Assembly: GCA_964036295.1 (NCBI GenBank) | Contig: OZ038465.1 | Coordinates: 4,822,667 to 4,886,666 of the forward strand | From: Plumapathes pennacea | Lineage: Eukaryota > Cnidaria > Anthozoa > Antipatharia > Myriopathidae | Direction: 5' to 3' | Length of the DNA: 64,000 nucleotides | Shown here: positions 1 to 13,000 of the stretch, in pieces | How the letters are laid out: each line of letters opens with the position of its first letter | Position numbering within the stretch: position 1 is the stretch's first letter | Position numbers and translations under genes: made by a program | The notes under the pieces: model-generated | The model's input: the letters and a program-made list of their open reading frames with translations, nothing else | The model's database searches: none | What the model was told of the DNA's origin: nothing

Positions 1-94
1 AAAGATAACCAAGAGTAGCGTCTCCAAGAGGTCGACACAGTGTAAATCGAGACTACCATGAACGCACAATTCAGCCATCACCAGAGGCTGTGCT

Positions 95-3000
95 TCACAA
101 GGCTTTCACATCTGACAACAACTTGGCCAACACTGCGTACGTGTCTCGACCATTGGTTATGCGAGAATCCGCGTACTGTATTAAGCTTGACTGCAGGCTC
201 AACACCCTCTGATGATTGAAACGGGTCATCTGGTGGAAGTTATAGAGAGAAAATTGAAACGTAATCAGTTGACATAACAAAGGCGTATAACTACAAGACA
301 AACAAGAACCGGCACTCACACATCTGTAAATACATATTGTACAGAGTTCCAGTACGGTTACCTCTTTCTTGGCAACTTCTGATATCTCGTTGTAAGCTTC
401 CTCGGCCTCTTTTTTCGCACTTTCAAGCTGAAAGCGAATAACGTGTAGTAAAGGCCCGACGACGACTGCTAGGAATGCCTAGTATTGCACTGGCGCTCAC
501 GGCTGATTTAGTATTTCACCAGGGACTGCACGAGTCTCAAAAACACTCATGCATGGCCAGGAAAACAGTGCGTAAATCTTGCTCTTCAGCCTATTTTACG
601 ATCGAACATCAAAACACACGAACGCAGACTCGACAATTTACGGTATCCGTTTATGCAAATTGAAAGCTCCCTGTGTTCAGTTTTTCTTGAATTGTCTAGA
701 ATATGCTTTTCTCCGAACTTCTTACTACATATACGTTTCCACTTGGACGTAATGAACACTTGTTGATATGTGTCATCAAGACAGCTCAAAACCAACATTG
801 TATTCCGATCCCATTTTCTGGAAATCCCCCCTCCCCCCCCCCCCTTCCCCCAAAAGAAAACAAAAACAAAAACAAAAACAAAAACAAAAACAAAAACAAA
901 AACAAAAAAACACACACACACACTCCAAGTTCATGGTGGATACTTTAGGCATTCACTAGACAAAGGAGAGAAAGAGTTTCCTTAACTTACTTGATCCTGG
1001 TTTTTTGGTTTTGCTTTCTCCAAAGCTTTTCCAGCATTCTCAAACTCAACCAACTTACAAGTTCTTCGAAAGAGCATTTCCTGTCAAGAAGCAAAATACT
1101 ATAATGCATTAGACGTATTTACTGCACTGTACACTGTATATCGTCTTGCGGCAACAAGGAACACATGAGGTGTACCAAGGTTTTCGGATGACAGTCGAAA
1201 GTAATATTGAGTACAATGGACGTCTGAGTGACACAAGAGACCCCAGAAGAGCCTAAAGCTTTTAACGTAACATTGAGTCCCGTAAAGTTTATTATTACAT
1301 AATGTACTTTACAGTATAATGGACATAAAGCAAAACAATACAAGGAAAATAATGCACTAGTCTCATTTCTTTGAAATAGCAAATATCTGTTGAACTTTTC
1401 AGCAAACTGAAAGTAATGAAACAAAATTCAGTAAAGGACGAAAAGTGTTTTAGATCCCAATTTTCTCGATGTAGAATTTCCCGGCCTTTGCATGGACTAA
1501 ACGCTTATCATTGTCCAGTTTCATTTGACAATTCAGGAGTTGAAAGTGAACACTGCCGTTTGAATGCTGTCGGCAATTATCAAGGGTTAAAGTCAACGCA
1601 AAGCCGGGAGCAATTTTTATCATTTCTAAATATAAAATGTCGATCTAGTTACCTTAGCTGCTTCCATGTACCGCGAATACAACTCCAAGGAGAAACCCAA
1701 GGTGTTTTCATCATTAGTAGACATGACTTCAAGAGAGTCCTTGATGAACAACATGCCGGTACACAAACATACGTTAGACAACGCATTAATTTCAAGTCTA
1801 CTAAATGGTCTGACTGGTCGACGCATTTCAGTAACGTTAGGTGATGTACGAGTAACCCGTGCCCGCTTGCATTTGGTGACGTGCAATGCCTCGTAAACTA
1901 CCACCTCCCTCAAGTGACTAGTAACTAAAGTTTCTCAATTAGTATTAGTAAAACCTCCCGTATATAAGTATTTATTACTCCCGTACAATTAGTATTAGTA
2001 AAACCTCCCGTATATAAGCAACCGCGACAACCTTTGAAGTTCACCGACTAACTCCCTTGCAGAAACCAGACCGGACAAAACACTGACATTTGCGATGTAA
2101 CATGTAACAGGGCACAAGATTGATTTCTTGCAACTCAAGCTGTTACGCACTCAGAAAAGTCCAAGTATTTGACACTGGTTGTAACACAAAGCTGAATTTC
2201 GTTCAGGCCTCCAACGGCGAGAAAATCCCGTAAGCGGCCACTCAAATCCGAACGAAGAGTGGTCGCTCACGGGAGGTTCTCTGTATAAAGTCTAAAAACG
2301 CATAGTTCTTTCTGTCTGTTTCGGTCCTTCTATGACCCAGCTCCCTGAGTAACGTGCGAATATCGTATAGTAAGTGTCTAGTAATATACGTTTACAACTG
2401 CTACTCAAGTTTCTGTAACTGGCGTTGCGAAGAGGCAATGTAAGCGGCGGTAAACCGGTATTAACCGTCCTCTAGTGAAACCCCTGCATCGGGGCCATCA
2501 TAACACCTTCCCGCGATGCATCTGCCCCTCTCCTGGACTAACGTACAGTTTCACAGCGTTTGTGGCTTCACATCAGAGCGTTCATTTCACTCTGATGTGA
2601 AGCCACCACGTAGGTCAACTGCCTACCAGGCTAACTTACCTTTGAGCTTGTCAGAACACTGGAAAACGTCGTCATTGCACTGAAACAACGAATGACGAAA
2701 ATGATTTGTGACACTATGTCGTGACAACCAGATACTGTGCACAAATTTGACTGCAATACCACTAACAATCAGAACAGTCAGAGGCAAAAACATTTTCACA
2801 TTGAAGTGTTTAAGATTACATCGATTATGTAAACTAGAGTGATGGCTGTACAGTGTACAAAGCTGATACAACGTGTCTTCCTCTTGGCTTCCTTTTGAAG
2901 AGTTGCTGATTCTCGTAAGTAGAGAAATCCCGTGAGTGGCAAAACTAACGAAAGGTTTGACAGCACATATGCGGCAAACTACTTTCTTCTCAAAGCAACA

Positions 3001-6000
3001 CGTGATGTATTTCATACAATACCTTTTCAAGGTTTCTGAACTCGGCTCGTCTACAGACGTTGCTGTCTGCACGGCAGAAGACAAATCCCCCAGGGCCAGT
3101 GCCACACCTAAAGGGGCAGGGGAGACAGTGAATAAGGCAGCGAGTCAGTGCCCTGGGCGGTTATTGGAATCATTACGGTATACAAAGGCTGTAAGAAAAC
3201 ATTTCCAACAAATGACAATCATCTGAAAAACCGCTCTACCACTGCATAATTTGTCAACAACCTCTAATGAACTTACGTTGTTGACCATTAACCATCTTTG
3301 CAAAATTCTGCAAGTAGCAAAAAAATGTATATAAATTTCACTGAAAAATGCACATAGATCAGTGCTCGACATTAACAGTTGCCCAATTGCCCAGGGCAAC
3401 CAAAACTTTCGGTCAGGCAAGTAAATTCAGGGCCGGGCAACCAGAAATGACAAAACTTTTTAATGCTTGAAGTCAATCTACAATCCGAAGGGCAACCAAC
3501 CTAAAACCTTAATGTCGAGCACTGTAGATACAATGGAAAGCAGACCTAGACACTTACCGCAGAAACTTCCCTGATTTCAGTGGTATACTGGTCTGTGAAG
3601 TTGCGATGTTTCTGAAAGTCCTCATCAATGTCCTTTGGAAAGTAAAGAAAAAGTTCAGTGAGACTTTCACTGCTAACTTAATTTCTGGTTGCTCGAGCTC
3701 GAGTAAGCTACAGTACCCTCACATTCTTTCCCTCCTGCTTTTTGCCAACAAACAGCAGCAAAAAGCTTTGGTAGCTCCACACTTAGTTTAAGAAAGTCGT
3801 TTTGTGATCAAAAGCTTCCCATTTCAGGCTTAAAAATGTTCCAATAAAGTTTCAACCTAATGCCAGAGTTAGCCTAACCTTCATTTGAATAACTGGGGCA
3901 CGGTCACTCAGCTATCAACTCTTTCATTCTGATAAAGTAGATGGCATATACTCTGCTTGGTTAACAGATGTGTCTTACCTTGTGTGAATGGAATCTAGCT
4001 TCACTGACAGATTTGGACAGGTTGCTTATTAGTCCTTTTTTTACCTTGGCTCTGACAGGAGCCTGGTGACACAAAAGACAACATGTCAAGTCAAGTGCTA
4101 ACACACTTGAAACAGGGGGAGGGGGGAGTCAGGGAGAAGGCAGCAGAGGAGGGAGGGGGTGGGAGGGTAAAGGGAAGGGTACAGGAAAAGGAAAATGAGG
4201 AAGGACAAAGAAGAGAGGGTGAAGAATGGAAAAAGAAGGGGAAAGGAAGGGAAAGAGGTGTAAATACTACTACATGGCACTATAAACAATAGAAGGGGAA
4301 GAAAGAAGAGAAGCAGAAAAAATGTTGAAGAGAAATGAACATATACTCACTTCATCCTCTCTTAGAAATTTCTCAAGACTTTCAGTTTTTTGAAAAGTTG
4401 GGTGAACTAGTAACAGCTGTAAGAACCTAATAAAATATACAAAATAAATATAAAGGAAGATTTAATGAACGAAAGTCTGTGAATTAGAAACTACAGTGTT
4501 ATATATTTAGCAATCAACCCAGCATAATTTTAACAAGAGAGACTATCACTTACTTCTCTAAATTACGACAATCTTTGTTAAACTCATCCCCAATCATATT
4601 CTTGACACCTTTACCTGCATAAATGAATGTCAACAAGTTCAAAAAAGGAGTGTAGGTATATCTTCTCTTGCACATGTTATCAGCTTCTGCCTCATCCCAA
4701 ACACTCACAAAGTACATATTAACAAAGTTGAAGAGGACAGAAAAAGCAGAGACAACAGCATAAATTCCACTATATTAAGATTCAAACCTGAACACCACAA
4801 GTCCTGAACTAAATCACACCAAGGCCCAAATTAAACGTCAAACTTCACGTGAGTCGAACTCAATGCAAATGAGCAAATCCAATTTGCATTGAGTTCGACC
4901 CATGTGAACATGACATTTTACCTGGGCCTATTAGCCACACTACCTTGCTAATGCACTGTACAAGTGAAGCCAAACCCTTGTGGCAACATCAAAGGACATG
5001 AAACAAACCAGTATTATAGCCAACTTCAAATGTGCACTCTATGAAAAGTCAAGGATCTGACTATTGTTTCTTTCCTGCTATGAAACCCAATCAGTGAACC
5101 CTTTGATAATCACAAGCCAGCTGGACCCTCTATTGATACACATGTACTGTTGCTGGATTTTGAATGCTCACTCACCAAGTTGTTTCTTTGATTTTGCCTC
5201 TGCTGCAGAAGCTGTCACTACAGGTTTAGGGGGCAGCGGAGGAACCTGAAATACAACATTGTACAATAGGTTTTCTGCAATCTGATATTTTCTCCTCACA
5301 GTCTCACTTTCATTTTTGCATTCTCAACCAAACAAAACAAAACAAAACAAAACAAAACAAAACAAAACAAAACAAAACAAAACTTACTACAGTAAGTATT
5401 TTCATGTTCCCTCACTACTGTGGCAAGTGCAAATAACCAGAAAACAACTAACATTGGCCCGGTGAATTGTATGTCATAAACCTGCATCTAAAATACAATC
5501 TCAGCCATTCACTGCATTCATGAAAGTAACAGTTCAGATACAGTACCACACACAGACAATTAATATTATAATTAATTACACAGTGCACCACTTCTGTAAA
5601 ATGATTTTCAAAACTTACGACTATGCCATCCACTTTGTTTTGTGTTGTCAAGCAGTGATAAAGCCATTCAAAATCATCAAATTCTCTGAGAACCACCACT
5701 CCTTTCTCTCCGGTCCCTTCACCCTGCAATAGAATCAGCATATCATCACATGCTAAGCAAGAGAATTCTCTTGTTATACAGTGAACTCTCTCTCTAAGGC
5801 AGACACCCTCGAGACTAGATTTAGTGTCCATCTTAGAGAGGTGTCTGCCTTAGAGAGAGTTCATTTGCAGAGAAACAAGTGAAAATCGGCAAGGACAATC
5901 TGTATGCTGTCCACCTTAGAGAGGTGACCGCTTAGAAAGAGTTCACTGTATTTACTATATACCTTCACACATAAATGTTGTTGGGATTATTTGACTTCTA

Positions 6001-7018
6001 CCAAAGGTGATCTCACACATCACATGAAGGCCAGGGACAGTGTATTTTGGTCATGTGACCAGCCTGGTGCAAAGGGCCTTTCCACAAGTAAGACTGCTTG
6101 TCAAACTTGGGTTTTAGACGGTGATTGTCTGTCCTGAGCTGACTTTTCTTTGAAGCCCGAGAGGTGGTCATCTTTGGATTTATAGTACAAGTATGATCTG
6201 GTGATCACTCAAGTTGTCCCTAATCCCCAGGAGTGCAGCCAGCTAATTATAATTTTAAGTTTTGGGGTTCGAAATTAATGGTCGTCCAGTTGTCCCAGAC
6301 AACCAGAAACCAAATAGTGCACAGTGGTTGTCCTGGAAAATGCTATATTATACATATTTGCATATAATGAATACTGAGGAGTTCAGATATTGGTTTGTAT
6401 GATACGTTAGTATTGAAAGTGATCTATACAGTTGTTTGTATAAAAACTGCAAAGCTTCGACAGGATTCGAAGTATTTTAAACCTCTGGGGAGTTTCTTAG
6501 AAATCATTTCATCCAACATACCAATTATGTCTGCACAAGATTATTCTGTATGCACATAAAATATTAATATGTATCGAAAGCTAATGCGCGTAAAACTGTT
6601 TTAACAATAACAAAACCGAAACCCACTGCCCAGTAAAAACACACGAATTTAATAAACGAAATAAGAAAAAACATCAGGGATAAAACGATCCGCACAAACA
6701 ATCATGTGATCATCATAATTAAACCTGTCGTTATAAGTCGCAGCGCGTTGGGAATCTACCAGTACAAGGAGAGCCAAACAGTGCACATATGGATCTCAAA
6801 GAAACGCCACAAATGTACTCACCGTGTTGGTTTGAATGGTGAACTTCACAATGTCGCCATCTTTGCTCGCATCGATGACCTTGGTGGTCCACGGAAGGGT
6901 ACCGGGTTCTCCTTCGACTCCATTGTCGTTCGTGCTTTCTTCCGCCTGGGGATTTGTACAAGATGCTTAGCTTGCATTGCAGAAACGGACAGTGGATAAA
7001 TACGAAATACCTTACCAT
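95..7018 (-). CDS. PX-BAR sorting nexin, SNX5/SNX6-like
   Basis: Fifteen coding exons read on the minus strand: 7016-7018 (only the ATG), 6823-6945, 5619-5723, 5176-5245, 4554-4614, 4351-4426, 3979-4062, 3558-3632, 3277-3307, 3023-3107, 2640-2679, 1653-1739, 991-1080, 362-427 and 95-229 (stop at 95). All junctions have GT/AG and compatible phase, giving 376 residues, close to the roughly 400 of SNX5/6. Residues about 20-90 form the PX domain (DGDIVKFTIQT, LREFDDFEWLYHCL, then VPPLPPKP); the canonical PI3P-binding arginine pattern is not obvious, as in SNX5/6. The rest is a helical BAR region (LEKFLREDEAPVRAK; LYSRYMEAAKEMLFRRTC; ENAGKALEKAKP; AEEAYNEISEVAKKE). The family forms curved dimers with SNX1/2 on endosomes and drives tubular recycling of receptors. 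Assignment to SNX5 versus SNX6/32 is open. Introns carry several MITE-like elements. Confidence 0.88.
853..923. repeat. (ACAAAA)n and (CA)n simple repeat
   Basis: About nine consecutive ACAAAA hexamers are followed by a short CA run, preceded by a C-rich tract at 827-850. It lies in the intron between sorting-nexin exons 362-427 and 991-1080. Lysine/asparagine-rich reading frames over it are low-complexity artefacts. Confidence 0.9.
1936..2018. repeat. Direct repeat, about 32 bp twice, 50-bp period
   Basis: The string AATTAGTATTAGTAAAACCT with the following CCCGTATATAAG occurs twice, about 50 bp apart, in the sorting-nexin intron between exons 1653-1739 and 2640-2679. Function unknown; a short local duplication is the simplest reading. 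Confidence 0.75.
2215..2275. repeat. Imperfect palindrome, MITE remnant
   Basis: AATCCCGTAAGCGGCCACTC pairs imperfectly with GAGTGGTCGCTCACGGGAGG across a short loop. The AAGCGG/ACGGGAG wording resembles the TA-flanked elements at 28548-28741 and just after 53171, so it is probably a decayed relative inside a sorting-nexin intron. Confidence 0.5.
3360..3524. mobile_element. MITE, 165 bp, TIR CAGTGCTCGACATTAA
   Basis: Terminal inverted repeats of about 15 bp (CAGTGCTCGACATTAA at the left, TTAATGTCGAGCACTG at the right) enclose 165 bp. The flanks TAGAT at 3355-3359 and 3525-3529 form a candidate 5-bp target duplication. No coding capacity. It sits between sorting-nexin exons 3277-3307 and 3558-3632. 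Confidence 0.7.
4110..4320 (+). repeat. Polypurine tract in intron
   Basis: About 200 bp of almost pure G and A on the plus strand, interrupted around 4258-4290, lies between sorting-nexin exons 3979-4062 and 4351-4426. Such asymmetric tracts can form triplex DNA; the open frames over it are compositional artefacts. Confidence 0.7.
4845..4925. repeat. Palindromic repeat (GTCGAACTCAATGCAAAT)
   Basis: GTCGAACTCAATGCAAAT and its reverse complement ATTTGCATTGAGTTCGAC flank a loop of about 10 bp. A degenerate relative occurs near 54510-54600 inside an intron of the second receptor gene, so this is a dispersed family. Confidence 0.65.
5330..5383. repeat. (AAAAC)n microsatellite
   Basis: About ten AAAAC units follow one another in the sorting-nexin intron between exons 5176-5245 and 5619-5723. 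Long frames over it are artefacts. Confidence 0.9.
5779..5948. mobile_element. TA-flanked MITE, 170 bp
   Basis: Left end CAGTGAACTCTCTCTCTAAG is inverted at the right end (CTTAGAAAGAGTTCACTG), with TA on both sides, typical of Tc1/mariner-type integration. An internal palindrome repeats the terminal sequence. It is non-coding and lies in the intron between exons 5619-5723 and 6823-6945. Confidence 0.7.
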
Positions 7019-10000
7019 CTCTTGCACAAAATAACACCGAATGCGCCAGAACCCACACGAGTTTCCGCTAGCTGGAGGCGTGGCAGCCTAGCGATCTCAG
7101 CAAGGTAATGAAAATAATATTAGTGGGGAGGGAAAGGGAGGGAGTTTGCTTCTATCGTTCCCAGGCTCCCCTAAGTCGTGCTTTTGGGCCAGACTTATAT
7201 AATTGCACGCGAATAGACCTTGCTGTGTGCTAGCAGCGAGTTCAATCTACCAAAGCTGTGAGCATGAGGTGCGCCAGTCTCTGCTTTACAATGAAGAGAA
7301 AACTTGGTAAATTTAACTTGGAGAAAATTTAGTCATTCCGAGTCAGTTCCTTCTTTTTCTAGTTTGTTTGTTTTTAGTTTTGTTGTATAGAGTAGTTCTT
7401 TGCTTTTTTGTTTATTGCTTATGAGTTGTTGTACCCCTTTTAGCAATGTGGAAGATGATGGGACAACGGTTCCGTAAAGTAGCAGTTTTAATTATGTCTC
7501 AAATCTGCCAATGTGCCAAAAAAATTATCACAGAATAGTATTTGTTGCACTCATGCTTCAAGACCCTTAAACCTCCAAGATCAAAAAGTAAAACCAAGGG
7601 GAAGGGGGGGGGGGGGGGGGGGGCTGACCCTAGTTTGCAGCTGACTAACAATTTTGATATTCCATTGGGCTCTCTCTCAGGCCTGTCCCCAAAATTTGTA
7701 GTTGCCTCATGTCAAAATCACACCCAATTCCAGACCAAAATGCTCAAAACTCAATAACCTTCGGGCGGCACATACTTATGGCTCATCATAGGAGTAACCT
7801 CCTCCTCTATTGGCCGTCGCTTGTCAACCTGGCAGATCCCTGGGGACACTCCTGTCCCGGTGGCCATGAACACTGCATATAAACAAGGAGCTCGACGGGG
7901 GGTTCAATTTAGAATTTTCATCAATACCCTTCGAATATTCGACCTTCCCACAAGGGCAATCTCATAGGCAAACTAAGTGTTGCGGTTTAGTTGCCAGGAG
8001 CGTAAATCGGACATATTGTCATTCTGATTAGTCTGATATATGCCGGCGGAATAAGCGACATTACTTTTAATGAAATTACAGAAACCAACTTTGAACTCGC
8101 TCGCGTGGGGTTGTTTGTTCTAGAAACAGATGCAATTAGATTGAAGTATTCTCTTTTCTAGAGTTGCAACTTTAACGCACTTTATAGTCGTTTTGTACCA
8201 ACGATTAACGGCTTTCTAGAAGCGGAATCCTTGTGTTTTAAGAAGTTTCATGGTCAACAATCTTATGGCGTTCAATTCTTAAATAAATCACGAGGTCTGT
8301 CTTATTTCTCATGCTTTTTAATTTAAACTGAATAGCTATATCCACAAAACCATGTACTATGTTACCGTAATTGTGACGAAACTGGTTTGAGAAACGGGGT
8401 AATTTATAGTAGTACGCAGATATCCTATTTGTGTACAAGATCTGAATCAGTTCCATCTCACTGTGGATGCCGCTAGTGCTGCCATTACTACACTGTCTTG
8501 TTACGAGTTAAGAGTTCTTACTTTGAAGTCGGTATACAAAAACCTAATTTTAATCATTCCTGAAGGAAGGTTAAGAAACTAAGATCGAACCACATAATCG
8601 ATGGAGCTGAAAAACACCCAAAACTTATTAAAAATTCTTCATCGCAGAATTTTACGTTCCTTTTTTTCCCCTTTTATTCCTTTTCATTCCCTGTTTAATT
8701 TATTTTCTTCCTTTTGCCTTGTAGGTGTAAGTGCGGTTGGTTCTCCCTACAGGAGTGAAAGCACGATTATACAAAACTAATGACGGATTAAAACATGTTT
8801 CGATATTTTCGACTTTCATCTAATTCTCAGTGTCTTCCTTTTAAGACATGATCAAACTGACCTACAAAATGAATGTCTCCACTCAAAAGTGTTTTTCTCT
8901 CGGCCACATTTCAATAATTAAGGCAGGATGTACTTCGCCTGTTGGTCCTTGGTTTAATAATTAACGGCAGTCCTTCGCTTGAAAAAAAAAAATGAAAATC
9001 GACAATTTTTTGGGCAGCTGCTATGTCAAAACTAGAAGAAAAAATCGTGGGTCGCAGAAGAACCCATGTTTCCACTCAGATTTGACTTGAATGGTTCCGT
9101 TGTTCCTGGCGTCTTCTAGACTCAGCTACTTGTAATGGTCGTCATGCCGAGACTCCTGTAGAGTCTGCATCGAGCGAAAATTGTAAGTAACCAAATTGAT
9201 ATCTTTTTGTTGGTTCGGCAAGTCGAAACCGTATGACTTTCTGTTTTAAGTTTCACCAAATGCATCTAAAGTGGAAATATACTCGAACGTTCGCTGTATA
9301 GCGTTTTTGGCAGCTGGCTCTTTAGTGTATAATGCTTCTTCGCCTTATCTCTATATACTGGATCTGCAGCTCTTCAGCTGCTTCTGTGTCAAATAAAGAA
9401 GCCTGTATAACTATTGCAGGGTGAGTGCATCTTCAGTGCAAAATTCAACAAGTTTTCTTTCTATTTTTTGTTGGTTCTTCACGGAACTAAAATCTCTGAA
9501 CGAATTCACTGAATTCGTAGTTCATCACTATCGCCATGATTGTCTAGCAAAAAATGTTTTCGTGTACGTAAAGGGTCAAGAGAAAGAGAGAGTGACATAG
9601 TTTATCTCACCGGACCGAAGAAAGAGAAGGGCAAAAAGAGAAACTCACAACCGACAAACAAGAAAAAAAAAAAAAAAAAAAAAAAAAGATGCCCTGCCTA
9701 TTAAAGAAAAAAAGTTCGATATTGAATATATAAATGTACGGGTAGCATATTGTCTTAATTCGAACAAGGAAACCACATTCTTCCTTTCATAAACCCCGAG
9801 TAAACACTATATTAAATTTGAGAGCATAGGTACCTTTCACCTGGTTTGTGCTAAATGGATTTAAAATATACTAAAGAAGCGGCTTCACTGAAGACAGAAT
9901 GAATAAATGACGCAGTACTTCTTCCCTAATTTCAGAGCCCACACTCGACACACGTCCACCTGTCTTCGATTATTCGGAATTCTTCCGGTGGTGTGAACAG

Positions 10001-13000
10001 TATCGTAAATGTTGCCGTGTTTCATTTCCACCTGACGAAAATCCAATTTACCACGTCAAATAGTTTTGTGAATGATGAATCTATAGTGTGCGTCTGAAAA
10101 CTTATTGCCTAAAGCTGAAAGGATTACTGGGTCATGGCGTTTGCGAAAGGTACGAAAGTACACTGAATCGTAAGGTTATCTAAAACAAAGTAACAAGGCC
10201 GTTTTAGTGTCCGTCTAAACATCTTTTAATACCCTATTTAGGACATAATATTTCTGTCCGGTTGATGAAGTATTAAGGAGTATTTGTAGAGACGATAGGT
10301 AGTTTAGACAGGACATTTTCTATACATCGCATTACTGTACATACTAGAATATATCTCAATTCTTTATTTAAGGATATTGTTTCCTGATGTGGTACACACT
10401 TATCGCACGCGTGCGCTCATGTTTGCATAAAACACTATCGTTCATCAATTCAAAACGGGGCTTCGCGTTTGAGCTTTACAAATAGACTGAACTGTCATTC
10501 GAGGTTAAGAACAGAAAATTCTAAGAGAAGCTGGCGCCATTATCACGGATTACGCCCACGACTTCTTTTAAAGTAGGATTGTCTAAAACGATACCGTAAA
10601 ATATAATTATACGGTTGTCGTTTGATTATTTTTTCCTTGCTAAGCTTTCAACTACTATAAATAGGACTCCACAGGGAACTGTTCTGTGTGGGAAGTTCCT
10701 CCTTGATCAAGGATTCTTCATTCACAGTGAACATGATCAATACAATCGGTACAACTTACTCTATTACTAAACTGCAAGCCAAAGAGCTGCTGTTTTACGG
10801 TATTTCACTGCAAATTAAATGTGTAAACGCAGTGACAACTGATGATTATAACCTGGGAGAAGAAACTGACCAGCCATTCTTAGCTTTATAGATTCTACAT
10901 TTGGTATTTACTTTCAACAACGAAAGCGAAAGGTTTGAAACCTTTAATTGCAATAGTGCCTCATTACTAAGTATACAAATGTCAGTAACAGTATACTCTT
11001 GCAAGCGCCAAGTCTATTACAGCGTAGCCTGTGCTAACAAACCCCTCTTTTCTCGATCTTATCAGAAACTAAGAAGTTTGAAACCGCATTTCCATACACT
11101 ATAAAGTTGCGCGCTTCGTTTGCCTGAAGTTCGAATGAGGTTTAATTTAGTACAGTACTCAATTTAATCCATTTTATTCGTGCTTCCTCGCACACAGACA
11201 TTTGCCGATAACTTTGAGAGCTTAGACCAAGGACGGCTGTTAATTAATTTGGTAAAATTAAGCCAGGCTTTGCGCCTAAATCGCGGTGAAGTGAAATGAT
11301 GAATAGCCACTCGAGTCAATTTAGACAATCACCATGAGAGCCCATTTCATCTGTTCGTCGGTAGCACGTGCCGCGAGACAATGCGACACGAGGCGAATAG
11401 AAGGTGCCCTTTGGAATTTCGCAATTAGAGGGAGTTGATACAGATAAGCTAATTAGGCACGCAAAATTGAGGCATTCTTCCGCCAAAAGAAGAATTAATC
11501 TTTAAACAGCTTTTTATGATGCGGTTATTTTTTTCATTTCAGGAATTCCAGTGGGAGTTCAATTCACCCTGCACAAGGGCACACTTTGCCGTCGCAGCCT
11601 ATTGGTGCTAGAAGCGCTGTAAAGTAATCCTGCGTTGTCTGACTTGAGCTAAACGCAAGGATTACCCGGTTTACGCCAGGTTTCCTTCAGTATTCTGTTT
11701 ACACGTGTTTTTGTTAACTTCAATATAATCGATCTCTTTAGGTACACGTCCAAAGAATCATTTGTGTAAATATTTACCCCAGAAAGTGTTTTAATTCTCT
11801 AGTGCCATTGAAAACTTGGAAGAGTGCTTATGCATAACAATCGATTCGACCCATCTTTTGTCCATACACGTAAAGAGATTTAACAATGTAGTCAAGTGAG
11901 TGAAAATGAGGAGAAGCATTTAGAGACTGAGAAATGAAACAAGACTAATAGCCATAGTCAAGAGTTGAGTTTACTCGTCTTTGATTCTTGCCTGCGTTCT
12001 AATGGAATGTACTGTCTTCCGAATAATATTCTGTATTTTTCGGCAAATTAATCACTAATATAATCAGCCTAATTTCCTTGTTATAACATGTATGTGTCAC
12101 CTGTCGCTACGCTTTCTTTTGTTTGCAATCATAATCTGAAGCAAGTTGGGTTTCGCTGGAGCCCGCCCAAGTGTCGAGAAGCTTCACGAACTGTCTCTCT
12201 GCAAACGTTCTGAAAACGATTGGCTGGTCTCGGGCAGCACATAACAATGGTATCCACAATGGAATATTAGCCAACATCTGCCTTAACCTTTATCGTCGAC
12301 AACATTTGTCTTTCGTGGACAATTCATTGCAAATGTTGATAGCTTGGCCTAATTACAGGGAATCTCTGATTCTATTTCTATTCAAAGTGTAGAAGCCAAA
12401 ATAGACTCGACACGCGACCAACGCAAGCGAGTTCTTTGTGTTCGCGACCAACCTGACAGGCACTGCACAAAGAATCACCAGAGCATTTAGGCTTCAATAG
12501 ACTGTTGACGACATAAATGCCAATCACGCGGTGTTGCTTCTTCAACAGCATCATATTTGGATAATGCGCCACGCGACTTGCCACGCGCCAAGTATTCACG
12601 GCGTGCGCGCGACCTTACGCGGGGCCAGGTGGATCGGCACTACTCAATTATTGTACTAACTTGTTTAGCAAAATTATGTACACCCTAACAATTTTTTAAT
12701 TGGAAGAAATGAATTTGCCGTGTGCTTGTCTTAATTCTGATTTTAATACTCTCAGCTTGAGCTCGATGTGATAGCTTGATAATATGTTTTCATTATAAGT
12801 GGCCAGATATACTGGGCTAATTCCAATAAGAACTGTTTCAACCGATCTATTCAATATTTGGCGACGAAATCTGATTATCTCAAGCCTCTTTTCTTCTCGA
12901 GGACATTTTAGTCTAGTCTCCTAAAACGTTTCTATTTTTCCACAGTTTTTCAACCCTTTTCAATTCCACGTGGAGAAAAAAAAAACATAATACGAAATAA

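Noticed and set aside
586..985. Several frames rich in Lys/Asn or Phe/Val over 853-923
   Set aside because: They are translations of the ACAAAA hexamer and CA repeats in an intron.
4083..4292. Lys/Glu/Gly-rich frame
   Set aside because: Product of a polypurine tract inside an intron; no splice or domain support.
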